In this document: positions 30,440 to 42,229 of the stretch, in pieces | Layout: each line of letters starts with the position of its first letter | Position numbering within the stretch: position 1 is the stretch's first letter | Source: Cherax quadricarinatus | Taxonomy: Eukaryota > Arthropoda > Malacostraca > Decapoda > Parastacidae | Reading direction: 5' to 3' | NCBI RefSeq assembly: GCF_038502225.1 | Contig: NW_027195260.1 | Location: forward strand, 124,001 to 188,000 | DNA length: 64,000 bases | Made by a program: the position numbers and the translations under genes | Notes under the pieces: generated by a model | What the model was told of the DNA's origin: nothing | The model's database searches: none | What the model saw: only the letters and a program-made list of their open reading frames with translations

Positions 30440-32790
30440 CAAATCTTGATAGGAGTGCAAACTTCATGGACGAAATTGAAGGACCAACAAAATGTTGTGC
30501 TAAGGGGAAGATTTCAACTATAGACAGATTATGAGCAATTTGACAGGAAATTTAGAGTCTGATTTTTTTTATAATCCAGGATTTTTTTTTAAAAACATTT
30601 TGGGAAGAGCCAACAGGGAAAAAACCCTCCTTGATTTGGTTTTTTGCCAGTGGGGAAACACTAATTAATAATCTTGAGGTTAATGATGAGGGGAAGGGGA
30701 TCAAAAAATCACCTTTTTAATAACGGAACCCCCCAATAATGGAATCAAGTCTCCCCCGACTTTCGGGCTGATTTAAAGGACTAAAAAAATTACTTGGTGG
30801 GCTGAATTTGGAATGCCCTACTGGGGTCGGGAGGGGGATGGTTCAATATGTTTCCAGGAAGTTCATGCCAGCAAATTAGTTCCAAATGGGGAAATAAATC
30901 AAAAAAATGATCCAAAAGGGGATGAACAAAGATTAAAATATCTGTTTGGGTAAAAAGAGGCATATATAGGCAAATAAAAAGGGGGGGGCAATTAAGAAAT
31001 ATATATTCAGTTAAAGAGAGAAAAAAAAAAGGAATTGGGAAAAGAAAAAAGAGATTATGAGGTTAAAGTTGCAAAGAATCAAGACAACCCAAAAAAGGAT
31101 TCTTTCAGGATACAGAAAAAGATCGGACGATAGGCCCCCCCAAAAGTTCCCCCGGGCTCATGACAGTGATAAGGGAAAGGGAGAATTTTAACACATACCC
31201 CCCCATTTTTTACAAAGGGGGATACCACCCATTTTCCAGAATGATAAATTATGTAGAACAGACTAAAAAACCACTATTAGGTCACAAGTGACTTTCCCCG
31301 GGGAAAATAGATAAATTAAACCAACAAATCCCAGGCCCTGATGAACTTTTGATGGTTCTAAAGGAATGTAAAGAGGAGCAGACCCCTTTTTTGGTAATTT
31401 TTTTCAAATATCATACAAACTGGAGGGCAGATAAGGGAAAATGGAAATGATACCTATTTTAAAAACAGGTAAAGGCCCTTAGTCAACTATAGACAATAAT
31501 AACCCCCATAGGTGGGAAAAATTTTAGGAATCAATATGTTTTAGGGTTCGACCATTTTTAAAAAGATAAATTAACAACAATCTCAGCATTTTTACAAAGG
31601 TCCCTCCCTTTCAATTTATTAACTTTTTCACAAAGGGTATTTGAGAGGAGACGGAATGAAATGATTTTGGGATATGGACTTCAGTAAGGTTTTTGACGGG
31701 GCCCCACATCAGAGACTATTGAGGAAAATTAAAGCAAAAATAGGAGGAGAAATTTTTTTTCCGGGATAGAGGCAGGTTGACAAAAGGCAGCAGAGAGTTG
31801 ATAAAGGGGGAAAAATAATGGGGAAGGCATGGTGGGTTCCAAGGGCGTGTTGGGCCTCGCTGTTCACAATCTACAAAAAATTAATAGATGAGGGAAAGAG
31901 CACACGGTTTGCCGATGACAAAAAATGGGCCGGGGAATTTTTCTGATTGGACATTGAGCACTCCAGGAAGATTTGAAAAACTGATGGGGGTTTGAGAAGG
32001 GCAGATGCAGTTTAATATAGAAAATGCAAAGTTTAAATGTTGACAGACAAAACCATCCCAATAAACTAAATAATGTGATTTTAATTTTAAATTTTTAGAG
32101 TTCTTTGAGTAATCTGAAACCAAGACAAATGCATAAGGTTCAATAAAGCTAATAAAACCTTGGTTTATTAAGAAGATAAATAAAGGGGTCCCAGGTTGTT
32201 CTTCAACTCAACATCCTTTTTAGGCCTCAAGATTATGCTGACAGTTTTTGGGCACCGAAAGAATGGGAAAAAATTTTTTGAAAAAGACAAAGGGGGATGA
32301 AAAAAAAGATCCCCTGTATCAGAAACCTTCCCAGAGGATAGACTAAGGGGCCCCGAAACCACCCAAAAAAGTGAATTAGGGGATATGATTGAGGGTATAA
32401 ATGGGGAAAAAGGAATAAAAAAGGATGTAAATAGTGTGCTGAAAAAATCTAGCCTAGACAGGACTCGAGCAATGGTTTTGTTGAAAATTTAGATTCAGGA
32501 AGGAAAAGAAAATACTGGTTTTGGGAAAAAGTTGTGGGTGAGGGGAAAAAACCCCAAACTTTAAAAAGGCCGAAGTTGTGGCTTTTAAAAAAAGGTTGGG
32601 AAAAAAATGAGAGATGTGGGGGGGGAGTTAGATGATAGCCGCACAGGTCGGTTGCCTGTTCCTCCCCTTGGGCAATGACCACCCGACAGGTTTGGGGGAT
32701 TTGGGTTTTGGGGGAATTGACCTGCCTCGCATGGCCAGAGGCCCTTTTGCAGGCCTTTTTCTTTTGTTCTTTGCCCTTATAATGGGGGCA
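30440..32790 (+). pseudogene. CR1-like LINE in low-fidelity sequence
   Basis: Plus-strand relics in order: a CAACAGGGAAAAAACCCTCC (endonuclease-linker) segment near 30.6 kb, a CCAGGCCCTGATGAAC (GPD) block at 31.33 kb, FADDKKW-type motif C near 31.91 kb, an NPHK-like linker near 32.0 kb, a DFLREKKMLSLDRTRAMV-like segment at 32.38-32.47 kb, and a 3' end GACCACCCGACAGG...GACCTGCCTCGCATGG...TTCTTTTGTTCTTT at 32.68-32.78 kb that I remember as a frequent decapod LINE terminus. Frames are shattered by indels. Confidence 0.6.
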
Positions 32791-33880
32791 TTTAAATTTT
32801 TTGGCCTTTTCAATCCCTGGGTTTCCTCCCGGATCTTGGGGGGCCCAAAATTAAAAATTCGACGTCAAAAATCAAAAAAAAATGCAATTAAAGGGGAAAA
32901 AATTAATTGTGCGTATGAATAAAGTGAGCATTAAAACCCGAAAAAAAAAGGGAAAATTAACCCTTTCAGGTTTTGGCTCCTGAGATCCCTAAAAGGCTTT
33001 AAAAAGTTTCAGGGCAAACAAAAAGATCTAAACCCAGACCGTTTTTTGAAAAAAAGATGGAATTTGCCAATTGGGTAAAGGGGGGGTAGGTGGGAAAAAC
33101 AATAAAATAATTAACAATTCAAAAAAAAAAAAAATAAATTTTTCGGAAATTAAAACAAAAATTTTTTTGGGCCAAAAATTTTTTTTTAAAAAGTATTTAA
33201 TTTTCTATTTAAAAAAATTATAGAAAAAAAGAGATTTATTTTATTTTTTAAAAATTATGGTACAGGATGTTAAATTTTTAAAACAATATAAAATAAAAAA
33301 AAGTTTAATAACATCCCAAAAATTTTAAAAGACAAAAACAGGGATAATTTAAAATTTTTTAGGGAAAATTGAAAAAACGAAAACTTATGGAAAAAATTAA
33401 TTTTGGGGAAAAAAAAAATTTTTTTGTAAACTAAAAAAAAGGGGAAAAAATTTAGTTATTTTGGGAAATTTCCTTACAAAATTTCAATTTAATTTTTTAA
33501 AATTGGAATTTTTGAATTTGGGGGGTTTAATTTGGCCCACTCTATTTATTTGTGGGGTTTTGGGGGAAAGGAGGGAAATTCTGGATGAAGTGAGGGTTTC
33601 AGTGAAAATTTTTAAGGGTTTGCGGATTAATAAATAAAAGGGGTAAAAAGGGCCAACCCCAAAAAAAATGTTTAACGGTGCCTTTAAAACCCAAATTTTT
33701 TTAAAAGGAACTCCATTTCAACCATTTCGTTTTTGGGTTTTTACTTTTTCCAAAAATTTCCTTTACAGAAAATTCCCATTTTTTTAAAAAATTTTTGACA
33801 AAAGGGTTTTTTTGGTGATTCAGTAAAACCTTACCGAAAAAATTTTTGTAACTTTTAACTTCCCCCTTTAGGTCCAAGGC
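32791..33880. other. AT-rich, no gene recognised
   Basis: Mainly A/T homopolymer runs. TTAACCCTTTCAGG at about 32960 suggests a piggyBac-type MITE end (plus orientation), and 33690-33790 has rough similarity to a Tigger/MITE body. Quality too low for more. Confidence 0.35.
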
Positions 33881-35345
33881 CAAAAACTAAGTGGTGCCCA
33901 GTGTCCCAAAAAATTTTGAAAAAAAAATTTTTTACAGAATTAAAAAGAATTTTTTTAAGGAAAAAGACAAAAACAAAAATTTTGATCAGTACTTACGAGA
34001 TACAGGGGAAGTTACCAAAATGACGGGTTGGGGAAATCAGGATTTCAAAATCCCCTTTTTTTTTTTTATTTTTATATTTTTCTTTCTTTTTTATTTTTCT
34101 TTTTTTAATAACATTTGTGTTGGGGAACCGTAAATGTATATTGAAAGTGACATCATTGTATTCCACGCAAAACTGCAATAATTTTTATTTATATTGTTTT
34201 CAAAAAAATTGTTTTTTTTCATTGTAAAAAAAATGATGAAAAAATTATGCGTTATTGTGTTGAATACAATGGTACATATTAAATGGAAAAAAGGGAATTG
34301 TACCTTTTGGTAAAAAGGCAAATGATACAATGGACTTTTTGGGAAAACAATGGCAATAAAATGGTACCATATGATACAGTGGTATAATGAAAACAGTACC
34401 ATATTACAATTACCATTTGGAAAAGGTACCAATGATACAATGGTACCATATGGGCAATTCCTTTTGGTACCAAAGGTGGGGTACCCTATGATAATGGGAC
34501 CAAAACATTGCACCCCAAAAACAATGATACCATATTGTTCATTGACCCTATGGTACTGTTGATTTAAAAAATAAAAACTAATATTTTCATTATTATTTTG
34601 TTTACAATAGTTGTTTTCAAAAAAAACAGCAAAAAAGTTGTATATTAGTAAGTTCTATTTTATATTTAAATGAAGGGAAACCCGACGTGTTCTTGGGGGT
34701 GGGTGACAAAGCACTTTTTCTCGAAACCAGGGGTCAGTAGCCATTTGGCCCCCCACTAGTCTTGCTGGTGTCTCATGCCACAACACCTTGACCATATGGC
34801 ATGGTATCATATTTAAAAAGGGTATATGGTACATTGTACTTTTGGATAGGGACTGGGACAGGTTTAAAATATGCAGGGTACCATATGGAAGGTACCATAT
34901 GGGGACAGGGATATATGGTAATAATATGGCAAGGGGGAAATATGGAAGGGGACATAAAGGGAAATTATAGGCCAAAAGGATAAATGGGAAAAAACCCTGA
35001 TTTTTGATCCAAAATTTTTTTTTAAAAGGGTTTTTTATGAACATTACTGTATTTAGGCACTGAATAAACTTACTCATGCATGTGGATCAAAGAAGTTTAT
35101 TTTGTTACACAAAAAATTTCATAGAATATCATACTTAAAGGTAGTTTTGGGGAACCTAGATAAACCCAAAAAGTCAGACAGACTTATTTCCCTTAGGTCC
35201 CTGTACCCCGAATATGATAAATTGTACCATATGGTACAATGTACTTTTTACATTGTACCAGGGGTAATTGACATATGATACCATTATACCATATATACCT
35301 TATGACATATTAAAATATGGAAATGGACCAATGGTTCAAACCATG
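33881..35345. repeat. piggyBac 3'-like element with GGTACCATATGG repeats
   Basis: 33890-34070 resembles the piggyBac 3' end (GATCAGTACTTACGAGATAC). T-rich sequence follows, then arrays of a palindromic motif GGTACCATATGGTAC / ACAATGGTACCA at 34265-34560, 34780-34930 and 35215-35340. The same succession is at 53085-53660. A SINE-like segment (35050-35215) interrupts it. Short ORFs here are shadows of the repeat. Confidence 0.6.
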
Positions 35346-35611
35346 AATTTATTTTTTCACCTCTTCCCTCGCAGAACGTAAATTTGAAGAGGAGACGAAT
35401 TCCCCCAGAGGGGGAGTAGAGCCCCCCGGGAAGCGTTTTTCCCCACAATGCCAGAGGGATCCAGATTTTTCATGGTGTGCACACTGACCCCCCAGACCCA
35501 TTCTTTTTAGATGTGGGCCCACCAGCCTTCTCGTCAAATTTCGTAGAATTTTGAGATCTAGGGTTTGGGCCCTGAACATGCCAAACCAGGACGGACCCCG
35601 AAAAGGGTTAA
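35346..35611 (+). mobile_element. piggyBac-type MITE right end
   Basis: Matches 22420-22572 in the same orientation: GTGTGCACACTGACC, CCCATTCTTTT, TGGGCCCACCAGC, GGACCCCGAAAAGGGTTAA ending at TTAA 35608-35611. Left part lost. Confidence 0.65.
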
Positions 35612-36288
35612 AGGTCTGGGAAACCCAACCTTCAAACACACCCTTTTTCAGGCCTTCCCTTTTCTACTTTTTTTAAAAACTGTAAGGCCTTTTCCCCAAT
35701 TAAGATGAAATTAATGGTGCACCCTTTTTTTGTCTTTTTTCTATTTAACCGCAAAAGTTTTTGTTTAATTTCTTGTTAGACCAGGTCATTCTTTTTATGA
35801 GATGCCATCTTGGGGTTTTCATTTAAAAAGTCGATATTCGCCCTTCTTTTAATTGTATGAACCAATGCTTCGTTAGTTTTATGTTTATTATGCACCCCAT
35901 ACCCATCCTTGGGGAAAAAAGATTCAGAGGTAACAATTGGTCCAGGGATCAAAGTTTTTATAGCTGAGCAAGTTACAGAGGTAATGAACCCCTTTTAAAA
36001 GGTAATGAACTCACAATTTCAAAAAGGTAAAGAACTCCAGGAGGTCTATCCAAACATGAAAATTCAAATTTTTTACAGATTACAGAGGTGAAGGGGCCAG
36101 GACGCCCCCCAAAGTTTTGATAGCTGAACTAGGGAAAAGGTAATGAACTCACGTAAAAAAGGTAATGAATCCTGTAAGAATTTTCTTATGTTTATCATGG
36201 GGGCAATGGCAAATATAAGGAATGAGCAACCACTTCCCCACCCCTCACAACTGTAATGGGTTTTTGGTGCAAATATTGATTTTGAGTC
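35612..36288. other. No gene recognised
   Basis: Low-fidelity sequence with several GGTAATGAACTC repeats (about 35975-36165) at irregular spacing of 30-130 bp. No coding signal. Confidence 0.35.
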
Positions 36289-36321
36289 CCCCCACACACA
36301 CACATACACAAACTCACACAT

Positions 36322-36402
<81 letters not shown>

Positions 36403-36411
36403 CACACAAGA
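36289..36411. repeat. (CA)n microsatellite
   Basis: About 120 bp of ACACAC with few interruptions. It directly precedes a 5'-truncated LINE end (36412-36621). Confidence 0.95.
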
Positions 36412-36621
36412 CAGAGAGAGAGAAGGAAGTATATCTTCAGACAGAGAGTGGTAAGGCAGTGGAATAGCCTAGAAAATGACGCAGTGGAGGCAGGAACCAT
36501 ACACAGTTTTAAGACGAGGTTTGATAAAGCTCATGGAGCCGGGGAGAGAGGGCCTAGTAGCAACTGTGAAGAGGCGGCCAGGAGCTGAGTCTCGACCCTG
36601 CAACCACAATTAGGTGAGCAG
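36412..36621 (+). pseudogene. CR1-like LINE (family C) C-terminal fragment
   Basis: The plus strand encodes RVVRQWNSLENDAVEAGTIH, SFKTRFDKAHGAGERGP and SSNCEEAARS, then a stop, followed by CTGCAACCACAATTAGGTGA and at once (CA)n. This is the conserved CR1/L2-like C-terminus (WNSL...F). The end is the same as in the copy at 40050-40221. Confidence 0.8.
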
Positions 36622-36874
<253 letters not shown>

Positions 36875-36877
<3 letters not shown>

Positions 36878-39800
36878 CTGAGAAAGATAGGGAGAGGGGG
36901 AGGGGGGGTTGCACTGCTAAAAAAAAACCCCGTGGGGATTTGGGGAAATGGAAACATGGACATGATTGGAAAAAAGAGACTACATTGTAGGTGCAATTCA
37001 GTCCGGAGAACATAAAGTAGTCATTGGGTGATGAAACCCCCACAGAACTGCAGGAGGCCAAAGAGGAGACAAAAAAAACAACGGGGTGATGGTGGACACA
37101 CTGGCTGAGGTGGAAAGAAGAGCTCACCGAGCAGAGCAAATTACGGAAATATTTCCCGGGAGATCGACTGGGAAAACCGGGAGCCACATGGGGGTCCGAA
37201 ACAGGGAAGCCAAGAAGGGATGTGGACTTGAAAACCTCAGCATCAACATGTCGGGGACAAAACCGGGGAAAGGGGATGATGGGCCAGGGGGGCGGGATCT
37301 TGTGTTCACCCTGAGCATTTCGGACATTGAGGACATCCACGGAGGCCCCTTGGACGGGCCCACGTGGTTCTGAGTTTTGATTATAGTAGAGTTACAATGG
37401 AGAAGGTAACAGGAACTAAAGGGGGACGGGCCCAAAACTATAAAGGGGACTAACAGGTATGAGAAAATTCCCTGCGGGGGTTCAGTGGGACGGGGAAATG
37501 GTGGGAAAACGAAAACAAATGAGGGAATTGTGGCAACAAAGCAAAAAGGCAGAGGAAAGTTTTTTTCCCAAAAGGGAAAAAGAAATAATAGGAAGACCAA
37601 AAAGACCTGGTTTCGGGGTAGGGGGGGAAAAAAGTACAACAAAAATGGAAAAATTTTCAGAGGCATAGGACCCGGAAAAAAAGGAGATTAGTAGAGAGCC
37701 GAAACAGTGCCGAAAGGGGGAGGGCCCAAAGACAGTATGAAACACACACAGAAATAAATCTGACCCGTCGTATGCCACTTGGGGCAACAGTCCGGGCCAG
37801 GTGATGGGGGTGAGGGGAAAAAGGTGGAGAACTCACAGAACGATCAAGAGGTATGTGAGCTCACAGGTTTTAAGGAAGTATTTGTAGGACAGGAAGGACT
37901 CTGGGGGACAGATCAGATGGGGACACCAGCAAAAAATACCAACAAGTGCTGGGGATACATACAGTGAGGAGGGAGGTAAGAAACTGTGGGACATGAACCT
38001 CAAAGGAAATGGCCCCCGGACAACATCTCCCGTGGGCCCTTTAGAGGGAGCGAGGTTTTGCGTGCCCCCCACAACTTCCCCAAACGCCCTGAAACTGGGA
38101 AACTACCGAGATAGGGAAAGGGCCAAATGTAGTTCCCATTTTTAAAAAGGAGAAAAAAAGAGGCCTAAACTATAACCTTTTAAAGCGTTTAAGTATGCAA
38201 AATTAGGGAGAAGATTATCGGGAAAGGGGGGTGGTGGGCACCGGAACTGAAAAAAGGATAAATGCCAACCACCCGATTCAGGGAAGGCAAATCCTGTGTA
38301 CAAACCTTCTTTTTTTTATGATAAAATAACAGAAGTAAGACAGGGAGAGGGGGGTGGGTTGATTGCATCTTTTGGACTGCAAAAGGCCTTTGAAAAGTTC
38401 CTCCAAAGAGTTGTGCAGAAGCTGAGCATCAGGCACATAAAAAGGGAAGGGCACTGCAATGGATCACAGTACCTGACAGGGAGGCAACAGAGTCATGAGT
38501 AATGATGTATCACAGTGACTTGACGGGGTCCCCAAAGGGTGGTCCTAGGACCAGTGTATTTTTTGGGATATTGGAGCCAAAGATGGGGGTTAGACTCAAA
38601 ATGCCCTTTTTAGATGATGTAAAATTAATGGGGAATTAAAAGTGGGACCGGCAGGACTTAAAGAGACCTGGGCAGACTGGAAACCCGGGCCCGCAAAGGG
38701 TTCGAATTTTAAACCTCCAAATGAAAATCTGAAGATAGGGGAAAGGGGAAGAAGACCACAGACAGAGATAGGCTAGGTGGCCAAAGACTAAAACCCACTC
38801 AAGGAAAGATGACTCAAGAAATGTTCACGATTGCAAATAAACCAACCCCCACCGGTTTAACCCCGGTCTAGAGTCTCAAAACTCCAGCCCGTCCTTTGCC
38901 ACTAGACCAGCTAACAAAAGATTCTCCAAACTAGGATTTTCTACACCATGGGAAAAGTTAGCACAGGCATCTGTGACCACAAATGCAAGTTTTACGGGCC
39001 AATCCCCAGTAGCAGGGCCCGGGGGAAACTCTAGCTCAAGTCCCTCCCTGCCGTCAACATGCCCAAGTCTTGAAAATGCAAAAACGGGCGGGGTTTTTGA
39101 GACTTATGACGCGGGTTCAATCCCGGGCGGGTATGGTTTTTTGCCCGTGCTTTCGTTTCTTGAGTCTTTAACGATGAAGGACTTGAGCGGGATTTCGACG
39201 CTAGCTGGAATTCGCTGAAAAAACTTGCATTTGTGGTCACAGAGGTCCCTTCAACTTTCCTATGGTGTGAAATATACCTATTTGGGATGAATCTTTTGTG
39301 GCAGCTGGTCTAGTGGCTGACGGGCGGGGTTTTTGAACTCTATGACCTGGGGTTCAATCCCGGGGTAGGGTTTATTTTGCAATCTTTCATTCGATTTCGA
39401 GCGTTGGGGCAGTAAAGGACTTGAGCTAGATTTTCCCCCAGTAGCGGGAGAGCTGAAAAAATTGATTTTGGTCAAAAGGGTGCCTGTGCAATTTCCTATG
39501 GTGTAAAATATACCTATTTGGGATGAATCTTTTTTGGGCTAGTGGTCTAGTTTTTGGGGGGGCTGGATTTTAACTTATGCCCCGGGGGTTCAACCCGCGG
39601 GGTATGGTTTAAGGAGAAAGATTTTGGGGTGAGTATAACCCCGGCATGTCTCAAAAGCACAATCAATCAGATAACTGCCAGAAGGGGGGGAAAACCGAGA
39701 ACCACCCATACATAGAATCGTTTAAAACACTGTACAACGTGATGCAGGGCCCCTACTGGATGGCACCTGTTTGGAACCGCCGATAAAACGCAAGAAACTA

Positions 39801-40221
39801 AAAAAGTACAAAAAGGGTTTTCCACAAGGGTTTGTTCCCGAGCTAAGGGGAAAGTCCTTTAAGAAAGATTAAGGGGGAAACCCTGACGACACTGGAGGAC
39901 AGGAGGGCCAGGGGGGACTGATAAGAATATAAAATACCATGGGAAAAGACAAGGGGGCAAGGGGAGTGTTCCAGGAGGACACAGAAACAAAAGGCCACAA
40001 AAGTTGAAGACACAAATGATAGAGATTTAAAATATTTCCCAAGATTGTAAGGCAGTGGAATAGCCTGAAAATGACGTTGTAGGAGGGAAACCCTACACAG
40101 TTTAAGCGAGGTTTGATAAAGCTATGGAGGGGGGGGAGAGGGGGCCCGTAGCAACCGGTGAGGGGGGCCAGGGCAGACTGACCCTGCAACCACAAATGGT
40201 GAGTAAAACCAAAAAAAACCA
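36875..40221 (+). pseudogene. CR1-like LINE (family C), low fidelity, with nested insert
   Basis: Begins directly after (CA)n and ends directly before (CA)n. Plus-strand relics: KAFEKF (motif A region) with QRVVQK near 38.38-38.42 kb, a GVPKGVVLGPVYFLGYW-like motif B block near 38.53 kb, a FLDDVKLM motif C relic at about 38.61 kb, and the C-terminal VRQWNSLK...TQFKRGLIKLWR-like end at 40050-40130. The 3' end CTGCAACCACAAATGGTGAG is the same as at 36600. A tRNA-like element is inserted at 38811-39610. Earlier parts (36.9-38.2 kb) are probably ORF1/endonuclease but unreadable. Confidence 0.65.
38811..39610. mobile_element. Second tRNA-like head-to-head/tandem retroposon
   Basis: Flanked by related duplications AAGGAAAGAT (38801-38810) and AAGGAGAAAGAT (39611-39622). 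It opens with GACTCAAGAAAT and a full inverted unit (to about 39070), then about two and a half direct units; GGTTCAATCCC B-boxes lie at about 39115 and 39350, with a mutated one near 39590. TGGTCTAGTGG A-boxes are at about 39306 and 39543. It ends GGTATGGTT, just as 19552 does. Base errors are frequent because it lies in the low-fidelity block. Confidence 0.8.

Positions 40222-40301
<80 letters not shown>
40222..40301. repeat. (CA)n microsatellite
   Basis: About 78 bp of (CA)n immediately 3' of the family C LINE end. Confidence 0.95.
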
Positions 40302-40304
<3 letters not shown>

Positions 40305-40439
40305 CCACACATGTGGAATGCTTTTTTACAGCTACAAAGTGGGTTTTCTCAGAATGGTCTGTAATATACCACTCTGGATAAAATACTTTGCCATTTCTGA
40401 ACATTACTGAGTGAGTTGTCTCTAAATTCATTAAATTTA

Positions 40440-42025
40440 TCACACTCCAGCACGAAATGACTTGAACAGGCAGAATGACATGCCATGCACTCTGCCCCAG
40501 GCCAGACTCATGGAACTCGTGTTCATCAAGAACTGCAAAAGCCCTTATAGAGCCTTTACCTCCTATGGAGAGGGAGCAGGGAAACGGAGTCGTCCAGTTA
40601 CTAAAAAACAGACATAGCCCACTCCCAAAGGGCAGTAAGCAACAGCAAAGAACTACAGACCGATAGCACTAACATCCCATATCATAAAAATCTTTGAAAG
40701 AGCCCAAAGAAGCAAGATCACCACCCATCTAGAAACCCATCAGTTACACAAACCCGGGGCAACATGGGTTTAAAACAGGTGCTCCTGTCTGTCTCAACTA
40801 TTGGATCACTACGACAGGTCCTAGATGCACTGAAGACAAAAGAATGCAGATGTAATATATACAGACTTTGCAAAAGCCCGACAAGGTGATCATGGTAATA
40901 GCGCATAAAATGCGTGCTAAAGGAATAACAGGAAAAGTTCGGCGATGGATTTTAAATTTTCCCTCACTAACAGAACAAAAGAGAGTAGTAGTCAACAGAG
41001 TAAAGTCCGAGGCAGGCAGGGTAAAAAGCTCTGTTCCAAAAGGGCCCAAGACTGCCTCCCATCTTGTTCCTCATCCTCATATCTGACATAGACAAGGATG
41101 TCAGCCAGCACTGTGTCTTCCTTTGCAGATGACACCGAATCTGCATGACAGTGTCTTCCCATTGCAGACACTGCAAGGCTCCAGGCGGACATCAACCAAA
41201 TCTTTCAGTGCGCTGCGAAAACAATATGAAGTTCAACAATGAGAAATTTCAATTACTCAGATATGGTAAACACGAGAAATTAAATCTTCATCAGAGTACA
41301 AAACAAATTCTGGCCACAAAATAGGGGGAAACACCAACGTCAAAGACCTGGGAGTGATCATGTGGGAGGATCTCACCTTCAAGGAACATAACATTGTATC
41401 GATCGACTGCTAGAAAAATGACAGGATGGATAATGAGAACCTTCAAACGGGGGATGCCAACCCGTATGACACTCTTCAGGTCCTTTTTTCTATCTAGGCT
41501 TTAATATTGCTGCACACTACAGCACCTTTCAAGGCAGGTGAAATTGCTTACCTAGAAAATGTACAGAGAACCTTCAGCGCTCATAAGGGAGATAAAACAC
41601 CCAATTACTGGGAGCGCTAGAGGTTCCTGAACCTGTATTCCCTGGATAGGCGAGAGATACATGATTATATCACCTGGAAAATCCTAGAGGACTAGTCCCG
41701 AACTTGCACCTAAAATCACTCACTCTTAAAGAAAAGATTTGGAGACGATGCAACATCCCCCAATGAAAAGCAGGGGTGTCACTAGCGTTAAGAGACCATA
41801 CAATAAGTGTCAGGCCCAAGACTGTTCAACTGCCTCCCAGCATACATAAGGGGATTACCAGCAGCCCCCTGGCAGTCTTCAAGCTGGCACTGGACAAGCA
41901 CCTAAAGTCGGTTCCTGATCAGCTGGGCTGTGGCCCCGATGTTGGTTTGGGTGCAGCAGCGTAAAAACCGGGTTGATCGGGCTCTGATCCACCGGGAGGC
42001 GGAACTCTCCAGGTAAACCCCAGGA
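40440..42025 (+). pseudogene. CR1-like LINE (family B) ORF2, broken, plus strand
   Basis: Third copy of the 25.3/27.0-kb family in opposite orientation. Relics in order: LVFIKNCKSPYRAFTSYGEG-like start, SLHQGGSK and NYRPIALTSHI relics at 40.64 kb, DKVIMVIAHKMRAKGITGKV (40880), VNRVKSEAG, an FADDT relic near 41.12 kb, FNNEKFQLLRYGK (41240), VKDLGVIMW.DLTFKE (41345), RSFFLSRL, then RDHTISVRPKTVQLP...AVFKLALDKHLKSVP (41780-41920), and the terminus CTCTCCAGGTAAACCCCAGG at about 42010. Many indels. Confidence 0.8.
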
Positions 42026-42229
42026 AATAATGATGCAGGGTGTGACAATAGTCCATTTGCAAGTTTATATTTCGTTTGGTCTACATCTGGTGATGGGGGA
42101 TTTAACCTGCCAAAGATACTTGTAACAGCCGACCAGGCGGTAGTGACATCCAAGAGTCTGGTTATTTTTTTGGGATGCACCATGACATGTGATCCTCCTG
42201 CATGATAGAATGATGATAGAGGGACTGAC
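42026..42229. other. Spacer, nothing recognised
   Basis: Short non-coding stretch between opposing LINEs. The 93-codon minus ORF here is a shadow that overlaps the LINE end. Confidence 0.4.
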
